This document shows positions 1 through 11,240 of a stretch of DNA of 64,000 nt, one piece after another (within the stretch, counting starts at the first letter, position 1; every line of letters begins with the position of its first letter). The stretch covers positions 75,495,935 to 75,559,934 of the forward strand of contig NC_073744.1 of NCBI RefSeq assembly GCF_029784135.1, read 5' to 3'. Made by a program: the position numbers and the translations under genes. The notes under the pieces were generated by a model. The model was not told where the DNA came from and did no database searches. It saw nothing but the letters and a program-made list of their open reading frames with translations. Source of the DNA: Toxorhynchites rutilus septentrionalis (taxonomy: Eukaryota; Arthropoda; Insecta; Diptera; Culicidae).

Positions 1-682
1 TTGGTCGATATTTGCAAACATTCGCAATTGAAAATGCAAAAATAGTGAAAAAAAACCTTCCATCTTCTAAAGTAAACAAACCAAAATGCTCTGCGGAGGT
101 TAAATTTGTCTGCATGGCCAACGTTCGATTTTTCGAACACTCAATTTCCTCGGCTGTTATTTTCCTTTAAGAGGCTCAATCGAATTATTTTTGCTCTATA
201 TCACAATGTATGTCAAAGTAATGCCATAGAAAAGATAACATATTTTTGTATTTTATTGGGTATTTTAGTTGAAATTGAAAACACCTCTCAAAACTACTTC
301 CTTCAAATCGAAGTTATTGCCCAATAAAGTTGTACAAAATTGAATAAAATTGATGGTATGTGGTAGCTAATAAATTAAGCTATCTTTTAATGCAAAAACA
401 TTACCATATGGTTGCTTTCCAAAGACATGAAAAATGATCAAAGTTTCTCTTCGATTTTTCGAACACTTGGCCTAAAAGGGGTTAATGAAGTTAATGCCAA
501 CAATGTTTTTTGCCTTTTTTATGCTAATTTATGCCTTTTGACCTTTTTTACCCTTGAGTAAAATGAATTCACGGGTGAAAAATTCTCAGTTTCCTAAACT
601 ATAAGTGTGTGTGCAAAGTTTCATTGATTGATTGATTCCAAATTTCCCTATTATCACATTGTTTTCGATGTAAAAACAGCAG
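1..682. other. Unassigned sequence with a candidate small inverted-repeat element
   Basis: No coding region is recognised. Two copies of the motif TTCGATTTTTCGAACACT lie at 124-141 and 450-467. With their flanks (GGCCAA before the first, TTGGCC after the second) they form a loose inverted repeat bounding about 115-472, which could be an old MITE. No clear target duplication is visible. The remaining sequence is AT-rich and featureless. Confidence 0.35.
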
Positions 683-684
683 TA

Positions 685-1342
685 GGGGTAGTGGGGGCAA
701 ATTGGTCATGGGGGACAAAGTGGTCACCTGCTTGTTTGGTAGTATAACTATTGATTATTGACACCGTATTGATAGTCACCTTAATGACTTTTGAGTCACC
801 CTGTACGTCAGTAGAGCTGTCACATGTCAAAATATAAATAAAAACAGAAATTTCTCTCACGATAGCCATTCGGCCGTAGTTCTGTGCGCATGGTATCCAA
901 GGAATTTCTCCAGTTTGGACGACTCTTCACGTATTCTAGGAGAGGTTAACAGATATTTTGTTCAATCTCAGCGATTGATAAGCATAGAAATTACTTTGAT
1001 TTTTGGGGGCAAAGTGGTCATAGGTGAATAACAACTTAAAATGTTCTGTTTACTAAAGCTGATATACCTCATCACATTCTGCTCTTGAAGAGGTTCCTTT
1101 TGTGGATATGGTGACCACTTTACCTCCATGGACAGGTGACCACTTTACTTCCAAGTAAAAAAAAAGTTCGATTTTTCTGTTTTCTAATGATAAAATATGT
1201 ACTATTTTGAATTTTTATAGTAAAAGTCGTGTGCTATCTTGGACAACAATGAGTTGTACTATAATACTCTTCGAATTGAATTGAAGCGGTATATGGAAAA
1301 TGGGCATATTCCTTAGGGTGACCACTATGCTCCCACTTCCCC
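685..1342. mobile_element. MITE with TA flanks and GTGGTCA-rich ends
   Basis: The left end reads GGGGTAGTGGGGGCAAATTG and the right end, on the opposite strand, GGGGAAGTGGGAGCATAGTG. Both continue into GGTCA. TA dinucleotides flank both ends (683-684 and 1343-1344), as expected for Tc1/mariner/pogo-type insertions. Inside, the motif GTGACCACTTTACCTCC recurs near 1110-1150, so the ends carry iterated subterminal motifs. No transposase remnant is visible, so this is a non-autonomous element of about 660 bp. The family is not identified. Confidence 0.7.
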
Positions 1343-1344
1343 TA

Positions 1345-1572
1345 AAGTATTCTGAAGTACTTCTTTGCAATTCTGAATGTTCATTCGTGTTGATAGAGAA
1401 AATTCTCCCTAAACCATAATGATCTCATCTTCAAAGCTGCGGGTCCAAAAACTGATGTGGAAGCTGATGCCATGGGTTTCACTGTTTCAGTAGAACTTCT
1501 TTGATAAAAAGAAATTCAACTTGAATAGAATTCCTTCATACAGAAGTGCAATGAAGTACTTCAGAATCATTT
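1345..1572. mobile_element. Short inverted-repeat element (probable MITE)
   Basis: The start (ATTCTGAAGTACTTCTTTGC) and the reverse complement of the end (ATTCTGAAGTACTTCATTGC) match over about 28 bp with few differences. This gives a 225-bp element abutting the preceding MITE. No open frame and no recognised family. Confidence 0.5.
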
Positions 1573-2229
1573 ACTTCTGTTTTTGCATCAAAAACAGCAT
1601 GATAATTGGGTTATTTGGCATCAATTCATAACATCCGGAAAGTTGAGGCATGGTTTGATGAATAAGGGCTTCAGATTTTGAACTGGTCAGCCTGTGTACC
1701 AGATCAAAACCCTATCAAGATCTTATGAGGAGTGGTTGTACGAATAGTAGATGCAGATTACAAGCAGTATGAGTGATTTGAAGAGCTTAAACGAGCAGTA
1801 TCCTCTGCGTAGAACGAGATACACACTCCAACATGGCACAGCTTGGTCAAAACCACCCCGAATGGGCTATTTGAACTGTTTGAGAACTAAAGACGACCTA
1901 CGAATTAGAAACTTATTATGTGAAATTGACGTTTATTTTGTAAAGAAGTGAGAGTTGTTCGATCTGGTTCTATAGTTTTGAAACACTGGAATTTTTGTTT
2001 TTTGAATGTTTCGTGCCTGAACACAACAATAATGTTCAAATGGCCAGTCTTTTAAATGAAGATAGTTGTTATATCGTACGCTATATACATCAATTCAACC
2101 GACTTCTCACATATCTCTGGAAACATAGAAGAAATGAGTGGTTCTATAATTGTGAAACGCAGTGTAGTATAAAGACCATAAGCAACGCTGTAGCCTTCTC
2201 CTTTTTTATAAAAAAATGTTGACCTTTTT
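1573..2229. other. Unassigned, no gene seen
   Basis: AT-rich sequence with only short chance frames. Nothing recognisable on either strand. Confidence 0.5.
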
Positions 2230-2327
2230 TTTGTGTTACAGCTAATATGCGTGTGCCATTGGCACTGCACGTACCATGGCACGAAAAAAATTCTGTACCT
2301 TTTGGTACGGCACAGAGCTGTGCCATG

Positions 2328-2592
2328 GTACACATGGCACGATTGGCACATATTGGCACAGTTGGCACAGCTGGTACAAATGGCACAAATGGCACAGCTG
2401 GCACACTTTGGCACAGCTGGCACAGATTGGCAAAAATGGCACAAATGGCACGAATGGCACAAATGGCACAAATGGTGCAAATTGCACAAATGGTACAGTT
2501 GGCACAAATGGTACAAATGGCACCAATTGCACAAATGGCACAAATGGTACAAATGGCACAAATGGCGCAAACGACACATTTGGTACACTTAC
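2328..2592. repeat. TGGCACAAA minisatellite
   Basis: About 260 bp of imperfect 9-bp units of the form TGGCACAAA, with variants such as TGGTACAAA, TGGCACAGC and TTGCACAAA. Because the unit is a multiple of three, open frames run through it in several phases on both strands. Those frames are low-complexity artefacts and not genes. Confidence 0.9.
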
Positions 2593-2943
2593 TACGAATG
2601 GTATGTTTCAGTGCACAGATTCCAATCCCTATTTCTACTAAACGGTTCTGTTGCTTTCCCTGTTTGAATGTTTGTATGCAGGGGATCGATTCAGTGCTGG
2701 TTTTTCAAAAGTGAAAATAATTATTGTTTCCCGTTTATTTCTCTGATTACTAGCGTATCGACAGACTATTTGGGCCCCGCAAGAAAAACAACAACAACAA
2801 CGAATCGCGCTAGGCGACGAACTTAATAATAAAAATTTTACCCCCTTCTTGTCTACACAACTTTATCTCTGTTATCATTATAAAACTGCGTATTCCATTG
2901 TCTTGAGAACCCAAAAAAATGGCGGACTGCATTTTTTCTCAAA
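2593..2943. other. Unassigned, no gene seen
   Basis: Plain AT-rich sequence between the minisatellite and the next tandem repeat. It holds a short CAA run near 2790-2805 and nothing else recognisable. Confidence 0.5.
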
Positions 2944-3332
2944 ATCCCATCAATATGGGTATCAAATAAAAGGGCTTGACTAGTAGAACACAGTTATTTA
3001 TGAAGAATGCAAATCTAAAATGGCCGCCACCACAAAATGACACCATATATATTTTTTCGAAACCCCATCAATATTGTTATGAAACGAAAGAGCTTGACTA
3101 GTAGAACACACTTATTTATGAAAAAATGCGAATACAGAATGGCCGCCACCACAAAATGGCGCCATATATTTTTTTTCAAAACCCCATCAATATGAGCATC
3201 AAATATTTTTTTAAAACCCCATCAATATGGGTATCAAATGAAACTGCTTGACTAGTAGAACACAGTTATTTTTGAAAACTGCAAATCCAAAATGGCCGCC
3301 ACCACAAAATGGCGCCGTATATATTTTTACAC
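2944..3332. repeat. Tandem repeat of about 118 bp with ATGGCCGCCACCACAAAATG core
   Basis: Anchors CCCATCAATAT occur at 2946, 3064, 3183 and 3218, giving units of 118 and 119 bp, then a 35-bp truncated unit, then a last full unit. Each full unit contains TTGACTAGTAGAACAC and an AAAATGGCCGCC...AAAATGGCGCC block. The core resembles motifs bound by YY1/Pho proteins, but that is only a similarity in letters. The unit is probably part of a transposable element, class unknown. Confidence 0.8.
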
Positions 3333-3361
3333 CTCCGACGTCGAGTTTTTGTCTTGATAAA

Positions 3362-3658
3362 GGTAACCTGGCGACACTAATATTGCAACACGACAACGCT
3401 CGTTCACACACTTCGCGTGCAACTGAGACTCTGAAAAACCTGAAGTATGAATTAATTCCACCAATTCCGACCTTGTATTCTCCCGACCTTGTGTCAGGCG
3501 ATTTTTTTCCTCTACTAGAGAGAGAGAGAGACCTTAAAGATAATCATTACAGCTCTGTCAATGAGGTGATAGCAGCTATCCCGTCCTGGATTCCAGAATG
3601 TGATGGTATGAAAAAACTTGTTACACGTTGGGAGAAATGTGTAATGCTTAAAGGTTGA
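3362..3658 (+). pseudogene. Mariner-like transposase, C-terminal fragment
   Basis: The reading frame encodes the last third of a mariner-family (DD34D-like) transposase. It shows the second catalytic block ILQHDNARSHTSRATETLKN, then a damaged third block (YSPDLVSGDFF), then the conserved tail RWEKCVMLKG before a stop. The N-terminal helix-turn-helix domains and the first aspartate are absent. A short AG-rich run (3525-3535) sits in the region after the third block and looks like a local slippage change. The frame opens out of the preceding tandem repeat, so the first in-frame ATG at 3248 is fortuitous. It cannot be active. Confidence 0.8.
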
Positions 3659-3879
3659 CTATGTCGAAAAATAATACATGGTTTGAAGGTTAAGATTTGT
3701 TTTTTACCCAACTTTGCTATTTGTTTTGTTCGTTTTCTACAAGCGTGTATGTGGATTATTTGTCAGCCTACACCCGTATGTTATTGAAAAAATCCTCCTG
3801 CGCATATGGTCGAATTTCAACAATGACGGAGTTATTATAAAACTATATATAAACAATTTTCTTAACTCTATGGTTAGTA

Positions 3880-4391
3880 ACAGTTCGGCTGAAAAGATCA
3901 TAAGGTTGACGTTTAGATGGCGCCTCTTGCAAAAATCTACTTGAATATCACAAAGTATCATCTTTCAATGGATATGCATCAAAATTTGACAGCTATTGGT
4001 CGATTGATCCGTGAGTTACAGCATTGAGAGTGAAACAACTTTTGTTATTGTGAAAATAATTGAAAAATCCGAATTTCGTGTGTAATTGCATTAATTGGGC
4101 TTCTAATTGCTTTCGCATCAACCGTATTCTCAAAATCTGACCCCCAGCGACTATTTTCTGTTCGCAGACCTGAAGAGAATACTCGCTGGCAGGAAATTTA
4201 AGACCGATGATGAAGTGATTACCGAATTTTGATTAAAAACCGAAAGAGTATTATAAAAATAGTGTCGAAAAGTTGCAAGATCGCTATAAACGCTGTATCG
4301 CCCTCGAAGGCAATTATGTTGAATAATAAAATTGAATTTTGCAAAAAAATAGCTATACTGTGTTATCTTATAAACTTTTCAGCCGAACTGT
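3880..4391 (+). mobile_element. Internally deleted mariner element with intact ends
   Basis: Ends match as ACAGTTCGGCTGAAAAG (left) and its reverse complement CTTTTCAGCCGAACTGT (right), each flanked by TA (3878-3879 and 4392-4393). Inside, the left part still holds codons resembling a mariner start (KSEFRV near 4060-4080). The right part holds a transposase tail (DLKRILAGRKFKTDDEVI, then KLQDRY, ALEGNYVE) in two or three frames, because of frameshifts at about 4232 and 4250. Most of the catalytic core is missing. This is a deletion derivative that kept both termini and so could once have been moved in trans. Confidence 0.8.
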
Positions 4392-4653
4392 TAAGGTGGA
4401 AATCGATTACTCGCGGTGGACTCGAGTTTAGAAGGGTGACATTTTTTTGAGGAAAAGGATGGGATATAATTGTTAAAATGTTGAGAACACACTGAATTCT
4501 TAAATCTATTCTTATATCTATTGTATATTTACATTTCAACTTATTTTACTGTTTATAGCAAGGGGGCCAATTGCTCGCAATGAAAGAAAAGGAGGGTATA
4601 AGGTTATAGGTACAATTACACACGAAGATCGATAGTTTTAAGGAAAACATATA

Positions 4654-5092
4654 CAGGGTAACTGCGATATAATGTACATTTCACTTTCAAAATTGTACGT
4701 TGTATCGAATTGTACGTTATATCGAAGTATAATAAAGAACTCAGAAACGTAGCTTGTATTACTTTATTGTGTTGCTGTTTGGATAAGGTTGATGAATAAA
4801 TTCAACTAAAAGACGAAGCTAGCCTTTCTCATGATGTTTTCCTTCGTACTGTCGATTAAAGCTTGATTCATTTAGAATCCGGAATCATAAAACCAGTTGT
4901 ATTTCGGGATTGGTTAAAGGTACGAAACATGTTCTAGTATAAAAATACAGATAATTTATTGTTCTTTCAGAAAAAAAATATTCAAAAATTTGAAAATATG
5001 TGAGTTATATCGAGGTAAAATGTACGTTATATCCAGTGACTTTGAATCGAAGACACGTTATAACGAGGGTACTTTATATCAAAGTTTCCCTG
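4654..5092. mobile_element. MITE with CAGGG...CCCTG ends and TA target duplication
   Basis: Left end CAGGGTAACTGCGATATAAT and the reverse complement of the right end CAGGGAAACTTTGATATAAA pair over about 26 bp. TA lies on both sides (4652-4653 and 5093-5094). GTACGTTATATCGA-like motifs recur near both ends. Total length is about 440 bp, with no transposase. The layout fits a pogo/mariner-type non-autonomous element. Confidence 0.75.
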
Positions 5093-5273
5093 TATTTGGG
5101 ACATGTAATCAAGGTCTCACCGAGCCAACACATCTCTCACCGACACATTGGGCTGTCTTCCTCGGGCGCGAAGAGAGTTTTCTAAATTCGATCTGGCGAC
5201 AAGATACACGGGTTGATTTAAAAACTCGTTAATTGGAGAGCTTCTGGATGTTAGACAACTGCATTCAGCATCT

Positions 5274-5492
5274 TTGGAAGACAATAGAACAGTTTATAAG
5301 TCCTCACACTCTTTTCGGGAGACTTTCGCCGGTTCTGTTCTCCCGAACTACGTGAAGGTAGAAAATGTTTTTTCGGTGCACCTGTTTGTACCGCGAGTTT
5401 ACCAATGCACCAATTGCAAAAAAAAACTTGGACATTCTTTCACCCATTGTGGCGACAAGTTTCGTTGTGGAAGATACACCTCGCACGAATAA
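5274..5492 (+). pseudogene. LINE ORF1 (Gag-like) zinc-knuckle fragment
   Basis: The frame contains a hydrophobic stretch ending LFVPRVYQCTNCKKKLGHSF. It carries a CCHC knuckle with Cys45, Cys48, His54 and Cys59, spaced C-X2-C-X5-H-X4-C instead of the usual X4 before His. The extra residue lies in a long A run, so slippage is likely. A second knuckle begins at RCGR, but its next cysteine is Tyr68. The preceding pattern (LPNYV...VFSVHLFVPRV) is typical of ORF1 proteins of arthropod non-LTR retrotransposons, which coat the element RNA. No matching reverse transcriptase lies next to it, so this is an orphan fragment. Confidence 0.65.
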
Positions 5493-8400
5493 ACAACGGC
5501 CACAAACGCAGGAGCAAGGCAAAATAAACATGATTACTTATATCAACCAAATTAACACTGTTAACCGCTCTACAATTTGTTCTTAGATACCCAACTCCTA
5601 TCTTTTGAAAATTTCTCTATAATATGTTTCCAAACAAATCCTGGCGATTTCTAGTGAAGGATAATTAACCATAGAATTTGAAGTATCTAAAAAACAAACC
5701 AAGAAGAAAAAGAAATTAAAAAACACAATTGTTTTGAAGGGAAAATATTATACAAAACGTATTAAGAAGGGACCCCTGTCTGGAAGGTTTTGGTTTTTTC
5801 GTGATTTTTTTCCAGCATTACATAGAGGTTTTTAAGTATTCCGAACATTGCCAAAATGGCGACCATTTTTGCTAAAGTACAGCGCAATAATCACCGCCCT
5901 GCAAGTATTTCGGATCAAATTTCCTAAACGGAACTTTTTATAAATAATATCAACACTCCGCTAATTTGATTTACGCATAAAAAAACCAAACCCGCTTGTT
6001 TTCATTCTCACCGTTCGTTGTGACAGCATAATTCCTCCGACCTGACGACCAGTAATTGCTCGGTCCGAGGTATGATTTTGTTTCCAAGCCAATTCCAATT
6101 TCATCGCCGCCTCGATATACACACAATTCATAACGAAATGATTAATGTGCGCGACCAGAAAGAAACAGTACACACGCATATTTGCCGCGACCCGATATGC
6201 TCCACTTTCTAATGCGGTCACAATCAAAAATTGATGTGAAGAAATTCATTTTTACGTAAAGCACTCTCTCGTGCTCTCGTCAATTGAGAGTGGTGGAACC
6301 CAGCAACAGCAGCAGGAGTGATCTCACGATCGGACGAACTCACGCACACGCACAATTGGGGCCTTTTGGTGTCTGCTTATTGGTTGGTACAAAATATGAC
6401 GGAGGTCGGGTAAGAGGTACTCCAAACATGTCGACAGACAATCGATGTTCGCTGGATAGAGGTCAACGAAATTTGACCACCTTCATATTACGGACAGTGC
6501 GTATGGCCGCGATTGTGGTGTTATGCATGGTTGAGTTGTAGGTTATTTGTAACATTTTTTGAAACTCACATGTAATGTGATTTTATACCACAGACGCTTT
6601 GAGGTTAAATCTGAAGGTACACCAAAAAGCGTGCGGCAATTCAGATATGTACAATCTCTACGACACAAACTACACAAACAGTCAGAAAACATCTGAATAG
6701 ACAAAAAAATGTTTCAAACGGGAAGCCATGACTGTGCCCAATCGCTCTGTCTGTATCCGTCTGTTACTAGGGCCATTTTGAGGTTTGTCCAGGACTGGTG
6801 TGGAATGATGATTCAAGGCCGGAGACATGCCATCAATCAATCGAGGCTTTGGTCTCATTTCAGCTGTCATGGTGGCTTTCGGGTGGAAATCAATAATACC
6901 TTCAGCTGTATGAGAAGGTAGACGGCGACGTCGAAAACGATTATAAATTCCGAAAGATGAATTTTAATAGCTTCTAAATTCGAAACGGTCTGGTTTCCGC
7001 CATGGCTTCAATTCTAGGAAGTGTTTATTATGTGAAGATGAAGCAAGCGGGCATCAAAGGCCGAGTCCGAGAATGATTTTATTGCAAGAATGATTGATTA
7101 TTGTTGGAAATATAAGCGTACAACACGAATTAGTTGAAAACAGCAGTGTGTTATTAAACTAAATATTGTTGAGTCTAACATTTCTCTGGGGAATAACAAA
7201 GTCCTTTCAGTGAAATAATGAAATTTTCTCTGTTAAATGTGATTTTTTTTTATCATCACGTGCGAAACGTTGAACGCTCTTGCTCATAGGTTCATCATTT
7301 GTGAATGTTAATCTGAAATACAGCCAACCCAGTTCTCGGAGGACATCAGCAATGCGATGGAGGCTGTTACCATTGAAGTGCGCGTAAATCAACAAAAACA
7401 ATGCCGTAATAACCACTGCTGGAAACCTACAGTCGGCAGATGAAGGTGATATGCCACAGCCGATATCTCCTACACGAGTGGTTGCTCCAAAGGGCACGAA
7501 ACGTTAACTCGCAGGTCGTAAAATTCATGGCTTTATGCATAGCGTTCAACGCGCTCGGTGAACACATCGCAACAACAAAAAAACACAAGCGAGAAATTTC
7601 AGAATTCGTTAGTTGAGGCTGTGGTTGAGAAATACTCCGTAAACTCATTGTAGGCCTCACCACAATCACTAGCAGAACTAATAATTCCCGGTATTATCAG
7701 AAGCAACATAATAAAAGTTTGCGCCTCAAAGTTCAAACCCATCAAAACCCAACCACTGCTGACAGTTGAGGGCTGAGTCATTTAAAAATCAATGCAACTG
7801 GTAGCACTTTACGCCTCTTGTATGTCACTCGTATTGCTCGGATTGTTCACCCGGCTCGGATTCACGTCAGAGCATGTGTTGGTGCTTTGTATGATCATAT
7901 CACCACAGCGATCGAACGATTTCCCATCAAAAGCTCGCAAGCCTTGCGCTTGTTTTGCTTGCTTCATTCGCTTCCTTGATCTCAAAAAGCGATGTACAAG
8001 TCAAGTTAGTAAGCGCAAACATTGATGGGGCGGCGACTGCGAAGTAATTCCTGTCCTACCTCCTCCTTCCTCGGCATCTTATGCTAATATGCAAAAGACA
8101 CATTAACACCCCATCGAGTGACGGTCGGGTGGGCCGGATTAACCTTTCCGCTTATCTCCGTTGCGGTCAATCGCAATGGTGGGTGTGTGTGTGTACGAAT
8201 ACAGCATAACACAGCAAGGGCGTGCGCCCTAGATAATCACCGGTTGCAGTAACTCCCACACAGACCATACGCCACCCTGGCACTACTGACCTCGTGATCA
8301 ATTTGTCTCAATATAAAAACATAATAGCTATTCAGCGTGCGCCGCGCCGCGCACATTATGCCCATGGTTGTGATGGCGGCCACAGCTGAACGAGTAATTA

Positions 8401-8853
8401 ACGATTGCGGCCGGCCCCTGGCCCATTGTGCGGAATACATAGTAGTGCGTTACAATGAGGAAGTGAATGCAGTGTAAGTTGCCAATGCAATGTATACAAA
8501 CGACTCACGCGTGGCGGAATAGATTACACCGAACCGAGTAAACAGAGTGTCGGTATCTATGGCTGTTGAGGTTTGTTTTGCCTCTAGTTTTGTTACGATT
8601 CAAGTTCGCTATCTACCGACGTGCGAATCAATCGAACAAAGTGACTCATTGACGATTACATGCGATGTGCCAACGATGATGCTGTGATTGACGAATGACG
8701 ATTTGACGATTTGAACACTTAACTTTTTGGTACTTACGTATTAGCGTCACCGGAGCCGAAATTTAATAGATAGCAATTTTATTTTTCGTACGGATACTCA
8801 GTTATCTTTCGTGATGTTGTTGCCTTGTTGTTTGCATTGATTTGTTATTTTTA
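5493..8853. other. Unassigned, probably unique DNA
   Basis: About 3.4 kb without recognised repeats or genes. There is a short GT run near 8179-8193 and GC-richer patches near 8030-8160 and 8330-8420. The longest open frames are under 100 codons. One minus-strand frame (7599-7781) has a signal-peptide-like hydrophobic stretch, but nothing else supports it. Enhancer or intron DNA of a nearby host gene is possible but not shown. Confidence 0.45.
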
Positions 8854-9132
8854 GTGCTACGAAAATGCGTATTTGGGATTTGCGGTATCTACGTATGAAC
8901 GCCACCGGAGCGTCACTCATATTTCGAAGCAAATATTGACCGGCCAAACATAATACATCAGGCAAACGTATGACTAAAGGATCGTCACGTATGTTTCGAA
9001 CTAACCGGGCAATCGGTGGAACACAGGTTTGCTTGCGTACGTAAAAATTCTTTACGTAAAAATAAATTCACAATGAAAATTGCGTTCCGATGACGTTCAT
9101 ACGTAAATCACAAATACGCATTTTCATAGCAC
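8854..9132. mobile_element. TTA-flanked MITE, PIF/Harbinger-like
   Basis: The left end GTGCTACGAAAATGCGTATT and the reverse complement of the right end GTGCTATGAAAATGCGTATT match. After a 9-bp insertion in the left arm (GCGGTATCT) the match continues through ACGTATGAACG, giving arms of about 60 bp. TTA flanks both ends (8851-8853 and 9133-9135), the three-base duplication typical of PIF/Harbinger elements. The interior (about 8945-9045) is shared with sequence near 41,930-42,055. Non-autonomous. Confidence 0.7.
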
Positions 9133-9329
9133 TTAACCTTAACGAGATAATGTTTTTGAACAGAATCCTTTTGTTCGTCACTAAAGTGTGTTTCAGTTCA
9201 AATTTGGTCGCTTATTTTTATTCACTGCAGCGCCGCTAGTTGTCACATCGAGAAACTATTGACAGCGTTTTGATCAGGATGGTTTGTTTATTCATTAGTG
9301 AAAATTTCATCAAGATTGAAGGATCCATT

Positions 9330-9594
9330 CAAAAGTTATCGATGACGGTAAAAAAATCTGCATTCGCGTTGAGAACCCGACGTGGTCAGAAGGAAAGATC
9401 GCGAAATTCTTGAAACTTCCAGAACCGACTGTAAATACCATATTCAAACGTTACCGGGAAACCCTCACGTTGGATCGGGCAAAACCAGTCAGGCGTAGAT
9501 GTGGAACATATGACCGGAATCTACGAGCAATTCGAGCAGTACACAACAATCCGGGGCTCTTCTTGCAGGATTTGGCGAAAAAGATCACGGCGAC
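9330..9594 (+). pseudogene. Tc1-like transposase, N-terminal (DNA-binding) part
   Basis: The frame reads WSEGKIAKFLKLPEPTVNTI followed by FKRYRETLTLDRAKPVRRR, then GTYDRNLRAIRAVHNNPGLF and LQDLAKKI. This is the paired helix-turn-helix region that recognises the transposon ends, including a GRPR-like linker altered to VRRR. The plausible start lies upstream of the ATG at 9410 because homology extends back to about 9330. The coding sequence stops at the insertion boundary near 9594 and resumes at 10,646. Confidence 0.75.
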
Positions 9595-10645
9595 TATTAA
9601 CCAGGGAACGTGTTTCCCTGGATTTTTGTTACTTTTCGAAATCTTGCCTTAAGGGCTCACTTATGGGCTAAGCCCTTAGACTTCAGCAAATCTCGACTAG
9701 GGCAGCCACTAACCCTTCAAAATCCGACAGCTTCAGAATGGTCCGCCCGAGTGAAGTAAGTGGTCTGCTTTTCGGTTTGGGATTTGCTCTGTTATTCTTA
9801 CCAGTGTTTTCGAACTCCTTCCCTGTTAGAAATTCTGGCGTTGCGGATATTGGACTCGGCTGGTTGGGTTCGGCTGGCTGGACTCGGATAGCTTGTTCCT
9901 GATGGTTAACTTGATTTTGAGAAATAAATACGTCCTAGTTTTTTACCTTGCTATCATCAACTTTTTGATAGGTCTAACTAAATTGAACTAACTTATTGAG
10001 TAAGAACCCGGACTATATATACACGAATTCTTACTCTAGCTTAAAATTAAAAGGGAGAGAAAAAATATCCCCTTCCTACTCCGATGCGGTTTTGGTTATC
10101 TGCCTGTCTATTTTCTACCTAAAATTCGTCCAATGGTTTCCATCCTTCGCTATCGCTAGAGGGGCTTATTTTGAGGATGATTTTACGACCTACCTATTTG
10201 TTGATTGCCAGCAAAGGAATCCCTATCTATATGTTCCTATCCGTATCCACCACTACGCCACCCACATAGGATCAAAAATAAACATTTTTGTTTCTTTGCC
10301 CTATTCCCTCTGTGCCCTTCGCGCTCATTCCATGCGCGATAAAGGACGAGACCTAAACAAAACAATTTTGATCACCTCTCGAGTGGCCCATACAATGCTC
10401 TCGCCTTGGGTCTTATCAAAACATGTTTCCCACGAAAAATGTTGAAGTGGGGAGCATCTAGCTAATTACCGGCAATAAATATTTACTTCTATTCCTTCGT
10501 CTAATGCGCTATCTCTGGCGCACTTATCTTGGAAGCTATATAGATCAATTGAAGAGAAAGGATAGAAACATGCGGTTTCCTCCTGCTGGCATTATTTAGT
10601 TTCCAAATTTTTTGATTATTTTAATTTATTTTTATCCCTGGGTCC
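9595..10645. mobile_element. Unclassified insertion inside the Tc1-like element
   Basis: The insert is flanked by GCGAC on both sides (9590-9594 and 10646-10650), a possible 5-bp target duplication. Its left end holds a hairpin (CCAGGGAACGTGTTTCCCTGG, described by its arms CCAGGGAA and TTCCCTGG at 9601-9621) and its right end reads TATCCCTGGGTC, so CCAGGGA-type motifs mark both ends. The longest frame (9996-10445, plus) encodes 149 residues with no family I recognise. An AATAAATA signal near 9925 could belong to an LTR, but TG...CA ends are not evident. Class unknown. Confidence 0.5.
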
Positions 10646-11240
10646 GCGACAGCAAGCCACCGTACAGTTCAACGAATTTGTATGCGAGTAGGCTTGCGGT
10701 CGTATCATGCAAGCAAACACCCCAACAGGACGCTGAAACCAAACCTGGTTGCTAAAACCCGTGCAAGGAAGTTGTTCGAACAAGTGTTGGCCAGGTACAA
10801 AGGATGCGATGGACGATGAACCATACGTAAAAATGGATTTCGAACAAGCAACCGGTAAAAAACTTTACCTTGCCAAGCATGAAGGGGGTGTTGCGGGTAG
10901 GTTCAAATTTGTTTACGCAGATAAATTTGCCCATACGTTGATGATTCGGCAAGGGGTTTGTAGTTGTGGAGAGAAGCCAAAGGTTTTCATCACTGGGGAA
11001 ACAATGAATGGAAAAATTTACAAGGAGGAGTATCTTCAGAACAAGATTTTCCCGTTCATTTGATCACACAAAGGTCATTACAGCCGGAATGTCGTCAAAT
11101 GGTATAAGGAGAACAAGATAGATTTCATTGATAAAACTATCAATCCACTGGAATGTCCGGATTTTCGTTCCATCGAGAGAAATTAGGCATTTATCAAAGG
11201 CAAACTGAAGAAATGTGGCAGAACCATAAAAAAATCAGCT
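10646..11240 (+). pseudogene. Tc1-like transposase, catalytic part
   Basis: Starting at RTVQ/ICMRVGLRSYHASKHPN the sequence continues the transposase. It includes the first catalytic block (MDDEPYVKMDFEQATGKK at about 10,806), then AGRFKFVYADKFAHTLMIRQ and GKIYKEEYLQNKIFPFI, and a tail with CPDFRSIERN. The block carrying the second aspartate appears deleted or badly scrambled around 11,060, where a stop and frame change occur. The third acidic region is recognisable as PDFRSIE. At least two frame changes and several stops make it inactive. The 104-codon open frame at 10,749-11,063 is the longest intact piece. Confidence 0.75.

Noticed and set aside
2052..2714. Overlapping frames of 86-178 codons on both strands
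   Set aside because: Artefacts of the 9-bp TGGCACAAA minisatellite, whose period keeps every frame open.
7599..7781. Small secreted protein with signal peptide-like hydrophobic stretch
   Set aside because: Only 60 codons, no cysteine pattern, no homology recognised and no splice or promoter support.
9996..10445. 149-codon frame inside the unclassified insertion as a transposase
   Set aside because: No catalytic or DNA-binding motif could be seen; residues look random.
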